In this document: positions 23,399 to 33,074 of the stretch, one piece after another
Layout of the letters: each line of letters starts with the position of its first letter
How positions within the stretch are numbered: position 1 is the stretch's first letter
Assembly: GCA_910579935.1 (NCBI GenBank)
Contig: CAJTVQ010000037.1
Location: 1 to 39,011, forward strand
DNA: 39,011 bases
DNA from: an uncultured Lachnospiraceae bacterium
GTDB lineage: Bacteria > Bacillota > Clostridia > Lachnospirales > Lachnospiraceae
Direction of reading: 5' to 3'
Position numbers and translations under genes: made by a program
Notes under the pieces: model-generated
Told to the model about the DNA's origin: nothing
The model's input: only the letters and a program-made list of their open reading frames with translations
Databases searched by the model: none

Positions 23399-24601
23399 TT
23401 ACTTCCTCTGAAGGAAATCCGGAATCTTCAATGTCTTCTCTTCTACGGAACTCCGGATATCACCGGGCTTATTAATGCCGGAGATCGTTTTCAGCGGAAC
23501 GGTTCCTGCCGCTCCCGCATTCAGCGACGGATTCACTCCGCCCGGAGATACGACACCCGCACCGAGGGATGCCTTTCCCTGAAGCGATGTAGGGGTCATA
23601 TAACCCGATTTATATGTACCGAAGGTCGAGGCAGCAGCAGCTCTTGTCGCCGCATCTTCCAAACCGGTAGCAATAACCGTGATCGTACACGCATCCGCCT
23701 TCGTCTCATCATACATGGCGCCGAAGATAATATTCACCTCATCACCCGCTAAATTCTGAACATAATCCGCCGCATCCGCTGCATCAGAAAGGGTGATATC
23801 GCCGGATACATTGATGATCACATGTGTTGCGCCGGAAATGGTTGTCTCCAAAAGCGGGCTTTCCACAGCCATCTTAACCGCTTCGCTCGCCTTATCCTCA
23901 CCCTTACCGTATCCGATACCGATATGGGCAATGCCCTTGTCTTTCATAACCGTCTGTACATCGGCAAAATCCAGATTGATGACTGCCGGTACATTGATCA
24001 GATCCGTAATTCCCTGCACTGCCTGCTGCAATACTTCATCCGCTTTCTTAAGCGCATCCGGCATAGTCGTTCTCCGGTCTACGATTTCAAGAAGTTTGTC
24101 ATTCGGAATGACGATAAGTGTGTCCACATTATCCTTTATCTTTTCAATCCCGTTCAAAGCATTGATCATACGCGCCTTTGCTTCAAAACGGAAAGGTTTC
24201 GTCACAACACCGACGGTAAGGATTCCCATGTCCTTTGCGATCTTGGCAACTACCGGTGCCGCACCGGTTCCGGTACCGCCTCCCATTCCGCAGGTGACAA
24301 ACACCATATCGGCCCCTTTCAGAGCGGCCGTCACTTCTTCGCTGCTTTCCTCCGCAGCCTTCTCACCGATTTCCGGCTTTGCACCGGCTCCAAGCCCTTT
24401 CGTCAGCTTTTCGCCAATCTGAAGCAGTTTCGGCGCCTTGCACAGCTGCAAAGCCTGTTTGTCCGTGTTAATTCCGATAAATTCCACTCCGTCAATACTT
24501 TCATCGATCATTCTATTTACAGCGTTATTGCCTGCACCGCCGACTCCTACCACTATTATCTTTGCTGCAGCCTCAGCATCGTTTGTCTTAATCTCAAGCA
24601 A
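23399..24601 (-). CDS. ftsZ: Cell division protein FtsZ
   Basis: 400-residue tubulin-like GTPase that forms the division ring. The GTP-binding GMGGGTGTG loop is at 105-113, the NTD..QAL region near 45-52, and the catalytic T7 loop NLDFADV near 209-215. A variable linker leads to the C-terminal peptide LKIPDFLQRK, the binding site for membrane anchors. The start codon is TTG, behind a perfect AGGAGG with a 7-base gap. The gene is last in the dcw cluster and has its own promoter. There is no ftsA beside it, so another anchor such as SepF, encoded elsewhere, presumably serves. Confidence 0.97.
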   Translation of the reverse strand: MLEIKTNDAEAAAKIIVVGVGGAGNNAVNRMIDESIDGVEFIGINTDKQALQLCKAPKLLQIGEKLTKGLGAGAKPEIGEKAAEESSEEVTAALKGADMVFVTCGMGGGTGTGAAPVVAKIAKDMGILTVGVVTKPFRFEAKARMINALNGIEKIKDNVDTLIVIPNDKLLEIVDRRTTMPDALKKADEVLQQAVQGITDLINVPAVINLDFADVQTVMKDKGIAHIGIGYGKGEDKASEAVKMAVESPLLETTISGATHVIINVSGDITLSDAADAADYVQNLAGDEVNIIFGAMYDETKADACTITVIATGLEDAATRAAAASTFGTYKSGYMTPTSLQGKASLGAGVVSPGGVNPSLNAGAAGTVPLKTISGINKPGDIRSSVEEKTLKIPDFLQRK

Positions 24602-24645
24602 GGTGTTTCCTCCTTCAACATACCTATTAAAAACTCCTACATGTT

Positions 24646-24674
24646 ATCATATAATTATTTTAACAATTTAGCAA
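24646..24674 (-). promoter_or_regulatory. Internal promoter of ftsZ
   Basis: Minus-strand TTGCTA (24674-24669) and TATGAT (24651-24646) are 17 bases apart in the 138-base ftsQ-ftsZ gap. A purine-rich A/AAG tract lies upstream. It would allow extra ftsZ expression. Confidence 0.55.
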
Positions 24675-24739
24675 CCCGTTTTTTCTTTTTTCTTAAATTT
24701 TTTCTTTTTCTTAATCTTTTTTGTCTCCAAAATTCCTTT

Positions 24740-26245
24740 TCAGTCCTGATGAAACGGAATCAGTCTCGCATCTTCGGTATAATTTTCCATGCTGAGCGTT
24801 CCTTTTTTTCCGGAAAGTTCCGGCAGGATGTATTGCAGACGCATGATCTTTTCATCGATTTCCTCACTGGAACCCAGAGTAACCCGTACTCCTTCAAAAA
24901 ACAGAGTAAGGTCATAGTCTGAATCAAAATAAATTTTATCCGCAGTCAGCTCATACTTGTCCAAAAGCTGGGTAATACTTAAGATCCTCCTGAAAATACC
25001 GTCATTTTCCACCGGAAGCGCCTCATTCAAGACCACATAGTTAAACTTCAGCCCCGTCACCTGCGGAATTCCTTCCGTCTTCTCTTTCGAGCTTTCCACG
25101 ATAATGCCGTCCCTGTCAAAATACATATACCGTCCGAGGTATTCCACATATCCTGCCAGCGCTTTCTCATATACCCTGATCCTTATCGTATTGGGCGTCA
25201 GTATGTCCACATCCATCCGTTCTACAAAAGGAACTCCTTCCACACCCTTGTCCTTATATTTCATCGCAAGATACAGGGAGTTATTCCCATAGACTCCGGT
25301 CATTACCATATCCATGATCTCTTCATTGGTATAATGCACGTTTCCGTCCACGTAAACGGTTGATACACGGTAATTGGTCACGACATAATAACAGGCAAAC
25401 GCCAATGCACCGACTACGGCAAATACTGTAAGCCATATAATGACCAGGCTCTTGTGCTGGATAAACCACTCGCCAATTCCCCACCCGCCCGCAGCATAAG
25501 ATCTGTCATCATATTCCATGGAAACTTCTTTTCCGAAGTTCTTCTTCACGGCGCCTTCTCTTGAAAATGTTTTCTCCGAAGATATCCTTCCCGGAGAAAA
25601 TTCCTTTAAAGAAGTATTCTTCGGGGAAGACTTCTTTTGAGAAGGCTTCTCCGGGGAAGCTTTCTTTTGGGAAGGCTTCTCCGGGGAAATTTTCTTTTGG
25701 GAAGACTTCTCTTTGGAAGTTTTCTTTTGGGAAGGCTCCTCTTTGGAAGGCTTCTTTTTAGAAGACTCCTTTTTAGAAGGCTCCTTTTTGGAAGGCTCCT
25801 TTTGGGAAGTCTCCTCCGAAGGAGAACTCTTTGGATGAGTCTGCTTTGATATACTCTCTTCAGGCGTCTTTTTCTTTGATGCGGGTTCCTCCGTTATATT
25901 CTCCTTCGAAACTTTCTTCTTTGATGCAGACTCCTCCGCCGTATTCTCCTTCGAAGCCGCCTTTTTCGCGGAAACCTTCTTCTGGGAAGTCTTTTTTCCG
26001 GAAGCTGTTTTAGGAGCCGCCTCCAAAGAATCCTTTTTCACCGGAGCATCGTCGTTTTTAACCAGCTTCAGATTCGGATTCCACGGCTTCGTTTTTCCTC
26101 CGGTTTTCTTTCCGGCTGCCGTCTTCCCTGCTGCAGACGCTTCTTCTCTGACGCCCTGAACAGCGGTTTCTCTTCCTTTTTTTTCATCCACCGCTTTTAA
26201 ATTTTTAGTTTTGGATTTATTCCCTGCTTTCTTTCCGCCGCCCAT
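24740..26245 (-). CDS. ftsQ: FtsQ/DivIB cell division protein with a lysine-rich repeat head
   Basis: 501 residues, about twice the usual length. Residues 1-265 are cytoplasmic and very basic. From ~83 to 220 the sequence is imperfect repeats of PSQKK, PSKKE and SPEK. One membrane helix lies at 266-288. The POTRA domain follows (VSTVYVDGNVHYTNEEI through IRIRVYEK), then the beta domain ending TLSMENYTEDARLIPF. FtsQ/DivIB links FtsL/DivIC and the septal PBP outside the cell. The repeat head resembles histone-H1-like tails and may bind nucleic acid or phospholipid, which is inference. It lies 4 bases after murA. Confidence 0.9.
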   Translation of the reverse strand: MGGGKKAGNKSKTKNLKAVDEKKGRETAVQGVREEASAAGKTAAGKKTGGKTKPWNPNLKLVKNDDAPVKKDSLEAAPKTASGKKTSQKKVSAKKAASKENTAEESASKKKVSKENITEEPASKKKTPEESISKQTHPKSSPSEETSQKEPSKKEPSKKESSKKKPSKEEPSQKKTSKEKSSQKKISPEKPSQKKASPEKPSQKKSSPKNTSLKEFSPGRISSEKTFSREGAVKKNFGKEVSMEYDDRSYAAGGWGIGEWFIQHKSLVIIWLTVFAVVGALAFACYYVVTNYRVSTVYVDGNVHYTNEEIMDMVMTGVYGNNSLYLAMKYKDKGVEGVPFVERMDVDILTPNTIRIRVYEKALAGYVEYLGRYMYFDRDGIIVESSKEKTEGIPQVTGLKFNYVVLNEALPVENDGIFRRILSITQLLDKYELTADKIYFDSDYDLTLFFEGVRVTLGSSEEIDEKIMRLQYILPELSGKKGTLSMENYTEDARLIPFHQD

Positions 26246-26249
26246 ATCC

Positions 26250-27518
26250 TTACCCGATACTGATATCCGCTCCCAACTCTCTCAAGTCCTTGCAGATATT
26301 CTCATATCCTCTTTCAATAAAATGCCTGTTTTTAATCATGGTCCGGCCCTCTGCCGCCAGTCCGGCAACCACCAGCGCCGCGCCGCCCCTCAATTCTTCC
26401 GCCTCTACCATGGTTCCTTTCAGTTTTTCTACCCCTCTGATATATGCTTTGTTTTTCACGGTTTCAATATCTGCACCCATTTTCCTCAGACCGTCCACCA
26501 CACGGAACCTGTTTTCAAAAATATTCTCTTCCACAATCCCCTCTCCTTCAGCCAAAGCCAGTACCACCATCATGGGTGACTGCAGATCGGTCGGAAAACC
26601 ATCGTAAACCTCTGTCCTTAAATACGGCAGTGCGTGCAGTCTCCGCAGCACGTCAATTCCGATTCCTTCCTTATTAAGGGTAACACAGCATCCCATTTCC
26701 TGTGCTGCCTTTAAAAGCGCGCCCAGCTGCCCGGCAGGCGCATGTTCCAAAAAAATGCTTCCCCCCGCCGCCATAGCCGCTGTCATGTATGTTCCTGCCA
26801 CAATCCGGTCCGCCGGCACCGTATATTTCACTTCATGCAGCTTATCAACTCCCTTTATCATCAGCCTGCCGCTTCCGATCCCCTCAATATCCGCTCCCGC
26901 TTCCACCAGAAAATCACAAAGGGCCGTTATCTCCGGCTCTTTTGCCGCGTTTTCAAGAACTGTCATCCCATCTGCCAGTACTGCTGCCAAAATCACGTTC
27001 TCCGTTGCTCCTACACTTGGAAAAGGAAGCCGTTCTTCCGTCCCCTGAAGATGCAGGGCACGGGCGGTAAACATCTGATCTTCCTCCACAATTTCCACTC
27101 CCATTTTACGCAGTGCCGCAAGATGGATATCGATTGGCCGTCTGCCGATCACACAGCCTCCCGGATAAGACATGACCGCTTCTCCCATCCGTCCCAGCAT
27201 CGCTCCCAACAGCATAATGGAAGAACGCATCCGGGTCACCGATTCTCCGGACATACGGTTATCACAGACCCGTGACGCATTCACCGTCACCGTATTCCCA
27301 GCCCAGCTGACCGGACAACCCAGTTCCTGCAGCAGATTCTGCATATGATACACATCTGCAATACGCGGACAGTTCCGGATGACACAGGTACCTTTTATCA
27401 ATAAGGTTGCCGCCAATATAGGAAGCACCGCATTTTTGGACCCCTGGATCTTGGTCTCTCCCCTTAGTAAATTTCCGCCGTAGATATGAATAGAATCCAA
27501 TGATTCACCTTCTGTCAT
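26250..27518 (-). CDS. murA: UDP-N-acetylglucosamine 1-carboxyvinyltransferase
   Basis: 422 residues. MurA adds enolpyruvate from phosphoenolpyruvate to UDP-GlcNAc, the first committed step of peptidoglycan synthesis. The KNAVLPILAATLL motif is near residue 28. The catalytic loop PGGCVIGRRPIDIH has Cys122, the residue that fosfomycin alkylates. The C-terminal YDGFPTDLQSPMM and ENIFENRF are conserved. In most Firmicutes murA is outside the dcw cluster or duplicated; here it sits between ftsW and ftsQ. AGGTGAT lies ~10 bases before the chosen ATG. Confidence 0.96.
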   Translation of the reverse strand: MTEGESLDSIHIYGGNLLRGETKIQGSKNAVLPILAATLLIKGTCVIRNCPRIADVYHMQNLLQELGCPVSWAGNTVTVNASRVCDNRMSGESVTRMRSSIMLLGAMLGRMGEAVMSYPGGCVIGRRPIDIHLAALRKMGVEIVEEDQMFTARALHLQGTEERLPFPSVGATENVILAAVLADGMTVLENAAKEPEITALCDFLVEAGADIEGIGSGRLMIKGVDKLHEVKYTVPADRIVAGTYMTAAMAAGGSIFLEHAPAGQLGALLKAAQEMGCCVTLNKEGIGIDVLRRLHALPYLRTEVYDGFPTDLQSPMMVVLALAEGEGIVEENIFENRFRVVDGLRKMGADIETVKNKAYIRGVEKLKGTMVEAEELRGGAALVVAGLAAEGRTMIKNRHFIERGYENICKDLRELGADISIG

Positions 27519-27578
27519 TATTATAAGATCACCTATTCTATCTATATGCGGAGAGAAAACAAACGGTTACTTGCCCGC

Positions 27579-28781
27579 TTACATATCCTTCAGCCGGATT
27601 CCCCTTGCCACGCTTAAAACCAGCCCGATTTCTATCAGCAGGAAAAGCACCGCAGAACCGCCGTAACTGATAAACGGCAGGGAGATACCTGTATTGGGTA
27701 TGGTATTCGTAACAACCGCAATATTTAAGATAACCTGAATCGCCACATGCCCCATAACGCCGACCACAAGCAGCGCTCCGAACAAATCGGAAGCATTGTT
27801 GGCAATCACCATGAATCTCCATATCAGCAGCAAAAACATTAAAATGATCGCAATCCCGCCGAACAATCCCAGTTCTTCACAGATAATGGAAAAAATCATA
27901 TCGTTCTGCGCTTCCGGCAGGAAGCCCAGCTTCTGCATACTCTGCCCCAGTCCTTTCCCCAAAATGCCTCCGGAGCCTATGGCATACAGCGCCTGAAGCG
28001 TCTGGAATCCCTTTCCGTTAGCATACGCCTCAGGATCTAACCATGCCAGAATCCTGGCAAACCGGAAGTTCATGTCCTCCGAAGCGGAAATTCCCCTTAT
28101 TAAAAGAATCAGAGCTATGACCCCTGCGATACCTATCGCTCCCAGGATAATAAATTTCTTATATTCCGGACTTGATACAAACAGCATAAGAACCGCAATA
28201 CCGAATACGATAATGGCGGAACTCAGATTGTTTGTGATTTTCCAAATCATCAGACAGATCGGAAGCGGTACGCACAATACCGTAAAAAATCCTTTCGTCG
28301 TCCGTATTCCTTTTCCCATCTTGCACACCAGACTGGCAAGAAACAGAATCATACCCAGCTTCGCCACCTCTGCAGGCTGAATGGTCAGCGGTCCCACCTT
28401 AATCCATCTGGTCGCCCCGTTGGCGCTATACTTCAGCCCCGGCACCAGCACCATCGGAATCAGGACCGCAGAACCTATGTATGCAAGAGTCGCAAAACGC
28501 TCCCAGAAATGGTAAGGGATATTTGCCACCACAATCATCGCAAACAGTCCGATCACCGTGGCCATCGCCTGCCTCTTTAAAAAAAAGGCCGAATCCCCCT
28601 CGTGCTGCAGCGCCGCACTGTAAGAACTGGTCGAATAGATCATGACCAGGCCGAAACCAAGCAGAAACAGCACAACAAACAACATACTGTAATCAAAAAA
28701 GTTCTCCGCCTGTTTCTTTCTTGCCTCCGCCCTCGCCTGCGTTCTCCGTCCTGCCCTTATTTCCGCCCGTATTCCTGCCAT
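27579..28781 (-). CDS. ftsW: FtsW/SpoVE-type SEDS peptidoglycan polymerase
   Basis: 400 residues with about ten membrane helices. SEDS proteins polymerise lipid II together with a class B PBP. Family signatures are NGATRWIKVGPLTIQPAEVAKLG, GKGLGQSMQKLGFLPEAQNDMIFSIICEELG with the catalytic-region aspartate, and TGISLPFISYGGSA. A basic cytoplasmic head (residues 1-27) is rich in Arg and Ala. Its place between murD and murA and the two class B PBPs upstream make septal or spore-cortex synthesis likely. Sequence alone does not separate FtsW from SpoVE. Confidence 0.94.
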   Translation of the reverse strand: MAGIRAEIRAGRRTQARAEARKKQAENFFDYSMLFVVLFLLGFGLVMIYSTSSYSAALQHEGDSAFFLKRQAMATVIGLFAMIVVANIPYHFWERFATLAYIGSAVLIPMVLVPGLKYSANGATRWIKVGPLTIQPAEVAKLGMILFLASLVCKMGKGIRTTKGFFTVLCVPLPICLMIWKITNNLSSAIIVFGIAVLMLFVSSPEYKKFIILGAIGIAGVIALILLIRGISASEDMNFRFARILAWLDPEAYANGKGFQTLQALYAIGSGGILGKGLGQSMQKLGFLPEAQNDMIFSIICEELGLFGGIAIILMFLLLIWRFMVIANNASDLFGALLVVGVMGHVAIQVILNIAVVTNTIPNTGISLPFISYGGSAVLFLLIEIGLVLSVARGIRLKDM

Positions 28782-28818
28782 TGTTTTCCCGCTCCTTTCC
28801 TGTCTGTCAGACCCGGTC

Positions 28819-30195
28819 TCAGTCCGCCAGACCGTTCACATAATCTTTGAACACGTTTCCCCTTACTTCATAATTGGCAAACATCCCCCAGCTGGCACAT
28901 GCAGGCGACAGCAGCACCGCATCTCCCGCTTCTGCCCGTTCCGTGCAGGTCTTTAAAGCCTCTTCGAAACTTTCCGCCCGGAGAATCTTCTCCGCCGCCA
29001 TCCCATGCGCCTTTGCACACGCTTCAATCCGGGCTGCCGTCGCCCCGAGCAGTACGAGATATTTTACTTTCCCTTCAAATGCCTCGATCCATTCGTCATA
29101 GACGTTTCCTTTGTCATAGCCGCCTCCGATCAGTACCGTCGGCTTTGACATCGCCCGTATACCCTGTATTGCCGCATCCGGATTCGTTGCCTTGGAATCA
29201 TTGTAATAATCCACCCCTCCTTTTGCAGCGACAAATTCAATCCTGTGTTCCACCGCCTTAAACCGCTTTACGGTATCCAGTATATGTTCCACCGGCACCT
29301 GCATACATATGGAAATAGCGATAGCCGCCATCACATTCTCCACATTGCACATCCCTACCAGATTCATTTCATGGATATTCATCAGCCGTTCTCTCTTTCC
29401 TTCCCCGGCCATCCAGATATCCTCACCGTCCAGATACAGTCCCTCTTCCAGTTTCCTTTTGGAGGAAAAGAACACAACCCTGGCCGGACACCTGCTCCCG
29501 AACTCCCTGGTATGGTCATCCTCATAGTTCAGCACACACACCTCGTCTTTCGTCTGTCTGGCCGCGATCCGTTCCTTCACCGCTACATAATTTTCCATGG
29601 TATGATGGCGGTTTAAATGATCTGGGGTAATGTTCAGGATGGCCGATACCTGCGGCTTAAAGCGATCCGTAGTTTCCAACTGGAAACTGCTGATCTCCGC
29701 TACCGTGATCGTTTCTTCTTTTGCAGCAAGTGCTGATTCCGTGTAAGGCTTTCCGATATTGCCCACCACGAATACCCCGCCGTAATACTCTTCCAGAATC
29801 TGCCCGACCAAAGTCGTCGTCGTGGTCTTTCCGTTCGTCCCGGTAATCGCCGCCAGCTTTCCTTTCGAAAACAGATAGCCCAGTTCGATCTCTCCCAGCA
29901 CAGGGATTCCTCTTTTCCGAAACTCCTCCATAAATGCTGTATCCATCGGTACTCCCGGACTCGGCACGACTGCCTCGATCCCGCTTTTCACATGCTCCGG
30001 CAGCGTACCGGTCATAACATCGGCCGGCAGACCTTCCGGCAGTTTCGCTTTCACTTCTTCCGCTGTCAGCTTTTCATTCTCATCAAACAGCACCGGACAG
30101 GCTCCCACCGCACAGAGCAGCTTCGCCGCTCCGATTCCGCTGATTCCGCTTCCGATGACCAATACCCTCTTGTTTTTCCAATCCTGCATTACCAT
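28819..30195 (-). CDS. murD: UDP-N-acetylmuramoyl-L-alanine--D-glutamate ligase
   Basis: 458 residues. MurD adds D-glutamate to UDP-MurNAc-L-Ala using ATP. The N-terminal Rossmann-like domain starts VLVIGSGISGIGAAK. The ATP loop ITGTNGKTTTTTLV is at 117-130. The later motifs NITPDHLNRHHTMENY and NDSKATNPDA hold ligand and metal-binding residues of Mur ligases. Length is standard. AGGAGG lies 10 bases before ATG 30195. It follows mraY by 28 bases. Confidence 0.96.
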   Translation of the reverse strand: MVMQDWKNKRVLVIGSGISGIGAAKLLCAVGACPVLFDENEKLTAEEVKAKLPEGLPADVMTGTLPEHVKSGIEAVVPSPGVPMDTAFMEEFRKRGIPVLGEIELGYLFSKGKLAAITGTNGKTTTTTLVGQILEEYYGGVFVVGNIGKPYTESALAAKEETITVAEISSFQLETTDRFKPQVSAILNITPDHLNRHHTMENYVAVKERIAARQTKDEVCVLNYEDDHTREFGSRCPARVVFFSSKRKLEEGLYLDGEDIWMAGEGKRERLMNIHEMNLVGMCNVENVMAAIAISICMQVPVEHILDTVKRFKAVEHRIEFVAAKGGVDYYNDSKATNPDAAIQGIRAMSKPTVLIGGGYDKGNVYDEWIEAFEGKVKYLVLLGATAARIEACAKAHGMAAEKILRAESFEEALKTCTERAEAGDAVLLSPACASWGMFANYEVRGNVFKDYVNGLAD

Positions 30196-30223
30196 AACCG
30201 GTAAACCTCCTGAATTCTTTGGT

Positions 30224-31180
30224 TTAAACTCCCAGCAGCGCGACCAGGCACAGAAGCGCCGTTACGATCGTGAATACGGTCACCACCCTGGTCTCCGACC
30301 ATCCGCACAGTTCAAAATGATGATGAATCGGCGCCATCTTAAAGAATCTCTTTCCGCCGCTTATTTTAAAATAACTGACCTGGATCATCACGGAAATCAC
30401 TTCTGCCGCATAAATCAGCGCCACGATCGGAATAAACAAAGGCATCTGAAGCATATACGCCGTAGCAGCCACAAATCCGCCTAACGCCAGGGAACCCGTA
30501 TCCCCCATAAATACGCTTGCAGGATACACATTAAACAGCAAAAATCCAAGCAGTGCGCCGACTACCGCACAGGTCACCGGCTCAATGCCGCTGGCCGTCC
30601 CTACCGCCACTGCCGTAAAGAATGTGGCGATCATCACGGTGACACTGCTCGCAAGTCCGTCCAGTCCGTCCGTGAAATTCGCGCCGTTTACCGTGGCGAT
30701 CACAACGAAGAATAATACCGGTATATTGAACATGCCGAAATCCAAATACTTTCCTGCTGCAAAAGGTATCTTCATGGCAAAGGATACATCCGTGTGATGG
30801 GTCAGATAATAAGCGAACACACCCGTTACCAGAATCTGTCCCAGCATCTTCTGCCATGCCCGAAGTCCCATGGAACGCTTTAATACCACTTTGATATAAT
30901 CATCCAGAAAACCAATCAGTCCGAAACCTAACGTGGCAAACAAAATCGGCATGACCTTTGGATAACTCTTCATATAAATGGCCGATGTGACCACGATACT
31001 GATCAAAATCAGGATCCCCCCCATGGTAGGTGTCCCTGACTTCTTCAGATGCGACTTTGGCCCGTCATCCCTCTCCGTCTGTCCCACCTTTAACCTTCTT
31101 AAAAAAGGGATGACAAACGGCCCCAGCACAACACTTATCGCAAAAGAAATCACTACGGACATAACTACTGTTTGATTCAT
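30224..31180 (-). CDS. mraY: Phospho-N-acetylmuramoyl-pentapeptide transferase
   Basis: 318-residue polytopic membrane enzyme (about ten helices) that transfers phospho-MurNAc-pentapeptide to undecaprenyl phosphate, making lipid I. Motifs are DDGPKSHLKKSGTPTMGG, GFLDDYIKV with the aspartate pair, NGANFTDGLDGLA and FMGDTGSLALGG, ending APIHHHFEL. These are the Mg-binding and substrate residues of the family. NGANFTDGLDGLA replaces the more usual NAVNLTDGLDGLA, a conservative change. murD follows 28 bases downstream. Confidence 0.97.
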   Translation of the reverse strand: MNQTVVMSVVISFAISVVLGPFVIPFLRRLKVGQTERDDGPKSHLKKSGTPTMGGILILISIVVTSAIYMKSYPKVMPILFATLGFGLIGFLDDYIKVVLKRSMGLRAWQKMLGQILVTGVFAYYLTHHTDVSFAMKIPFAAGKYLDFGMFNIPVLFFVVIATVNGANFTDGLDGLASSVTVMIATFFTAVAVGTASGIEPVTCAVVGALLGFLLFNVYPASVFMGDTGSLALGGFVAATAYMLQMPLFIPIVALIYAAEVISVMIQVSYFKISGGKRFFKMAPIHHHFELCGWSETRVVTVFTIVTALLCLVALLGV

Positions 31181-31224
31181 CTCACTTCCCTGTCCTTTCC
31201 GAATCAGTTTTTTCCCAATTCACC

Positions 31225-32967
31225 TTATGTATTATAATCTATTCCTTCCAAATAAGGAAGAATATTCTCAAACAACTGCCGCACAATAGGCGCCGCGATC
31301 TGTCCGCCGTAATAAACGCCCTGCGGATTATTGATGATGGCGACCGCCAGCACCTGCGGATCGTCCGCCGGCGCGAATCCCAGAAAAGAAGAGATATAAC
31401 GCCCGCTTCCCCTCGGAAGCGTCTGGCTGGTAGCTGTCTTACCCCCAATCCGATATCCCTCCACATAGCCGTTCTTCCCGCTTCCGTTCTCCACCACCTG
31501 CTCCAGAATATAGCGCATGGTTTCCGATGTTTCGGCGGAAACGATATTCTGCTTCACCCCGTATTGCAGGGTTTCCTTTACATTTCCCTCATGATCCACT
31601 ACTTTTACGCCGAAGTGCGGCGTCACCCGGCTGCCGCCGTTAACGATGGAAGATACGGTAGTTGCCAGCTGTATGGGCGTGATCTGAAACGACTGGCCGA
31701 AAGAAATGGTAGCAAGCTCCACCGCTCCGATGTTTTCTTTCTTATGCATGATCGTGCCTGCTTCGCCCGGCAGATCCACCCCGGTTTTCGTCAGCAGCCC
31801 GAATTGACTGAAATAATCATAATAGCGTTCTGCGCCAATCCGCATCCCGACCGTGACAAATACGGGATTGCAGGAATTCATGGTTCCCTGCACAAAATTC
31901 TCCGCTCCATGCCCGCTTACCTTATGACAGCGGATTCTTCTGTCTTCCACCATCACATAGCCCGGACAGCTGAACTGGTCATTTACCGTTACCGCACCGG
32001 ACTCCAGACCGGCTGCTGCGGTGATGATCTTAAACGTCGAACCCGGTTCGTATGTATCATTGATACATCCGTTTCTCCACATCTGATTCAGCAGATTCTG
32101 CTTTTCTTCCTGACTGACCGGCTCCGGGGTTCCCTCCGGCAGGGTATAAGGTTCGTTCAGATTGAATTCCGGCACATTGACCATGGCCAGTATTTCTCCG
32201 TTCTGCGGATTCATCACCAGAATCGAAACACTGTCCGCTTCCTTGGTCTCCATTGCCTGCATGGCCAGCTGGGTAGCGTAACTCTGGATGTTGATATCCA
32301 GACTCACATGCAGATCGTTTCCGTTTTCCGGCTCGATACGCTCTTCCCCTGCCTCTGCAATTTCCACGCCTTTCGCATCGGTTACAGTTAGGATAGTTCC
32401 CTCTTTTCCCTTCAAATATTCCTCATATATGACTTCCAGCCCGATAATCCCCTGATTATCCCCGCCGGTAAATCCCAAAACCTTGGACGCCAGTGATTCA
32501 TACGGATAATACCGCTTATAATCTTCATCCACTTTTACCCCGTCCAAATCGTATTCCCGTATCTTATCTCCCGTGGCTTTATCCACGTTGCTCTTTATTC
32601 TTTCGATGGCGGAATATTTCTCCACCCTTTTCGCCACATATTCCTCGGAAAGTTCCAGTTCTTCGGAAAGAACCTTCACCACTTTTTCCGGCTCCGTGAT
32701 CTGGTTATGGATGACCGATATGGTACACACCGTCCGGTTATCCGCCAGGACTGCCCCCGTGGAATCGATGATCCTTCCCCTGGCAGCCTTAATCTTCCGT
32801 TCTCTTTCGTGCAGTTCTTTTGCTGCCCCGGTATAGTATTCGGAACGCACCACCATCAGATAGACCAGTCTTCCGCATAACAGCAGAAATACGGTACAGC
32901 ACAGAAAGAAAGTCACTACGATCTTTTTCCGTATATAAGTTTTATGTTTGAATGACATGGATTGCAT
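31225..32967 (-). CDS. Class B penicillin-binding protein, SpoVD/FtsI type
   Basis: 580-residue transpeptidase that crosslinks peptidoglycan. One N-terminal membrane helix (~16-40) and a dimerisation domain beginning RGRIIDSTGAVLA precede the transpeptidase. The catalytic Ser310 is in STFK (310-313) and SCN is at 365-367. The third motif is KTAT (510-513), where KTGT is the rule. It has no PASTA domain. It is one of two class B enzymes in tandem. Homology to SpoVD would place it in spore cortex synthesis with an SpoVE-like SEDS partner, but a vegetative role cannot be excluded. The start may be 32967 or 32958. Confidence 0.9.
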   Translation of the reverse strand: MQSMSFKHKTYIRKKIVVTFFLCCTVFLLLCGRLVYLMVVRSEYYTGAAKELHERERKIKAARGRIIDSTGAVLADNRTVCTISVIHNQITEPEKVVKVLSEELELSEEYVAKRVEKYSAIERIKSNVDKATGDKIREYDLDGVKVDEDYKRYYPYESLASKVLGFTGGDNQGIIGLEVIYEEYLKGKEGTILTVTDAKGVEIAEAGEERIEPENGNDLHVSLDINIQSYATQLAMQAMETKEADSVSILVMNPQNGEILAMVNVPEFNLNEPYTLPEGTPEPVSQEEKQNLLNQMWRNGCINDTYEPGSTFKIITAAAGLESGAVTVNDQFSCPGYVMVEDRRIRCHKVSGHGAENFVQGTMNSCNPVFVTVGMRIGAERYYDYFSQFGLLTKTGVDLPGEAGTIMHKKENIGAVELATISFGQSFQITPIQLATTVSSIVNGGSRVTPHFGVKVVDHEGNVKETLQYGVKQNIVSAETSETMRYILEQVVENGSGKNGYVEGYRIGGKTATSQTLPRGSGRYISSFLGFAPADDPQVLAVAIINNPQGVYYGGQIAAPIVRQLFENILPYLEGIDYNT

Positions 32968-33074
32968 GACCTCGCAGAAAGGTGTTACTACAATCTATTA
33001 TACTTTTGATACGGTTATTCTTTTTTTCCTGCTTTTTCATCCGGCCCGCCGCAAAAGGCACGCCGGACGGACTG

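Noticed and set aside
23822..24922. 366-codon plus-strand frame opposite ftsZ and the end of ftsQ
   Set aside because: Spans two genuine genes on the other strand and has no recognisable domain.
25560..25850. Short regular repeats suggestive of CRISPR
   Set aside because: They are in-frame degenerate codon repeats within ftsQ with no unique spacers of constant length.
31564..32391. 275-codon plus-strand frame opposite the SpoVD-like PBP gene
   Set aside because: Antisense shadow of a well-supported transpeptidase gene.
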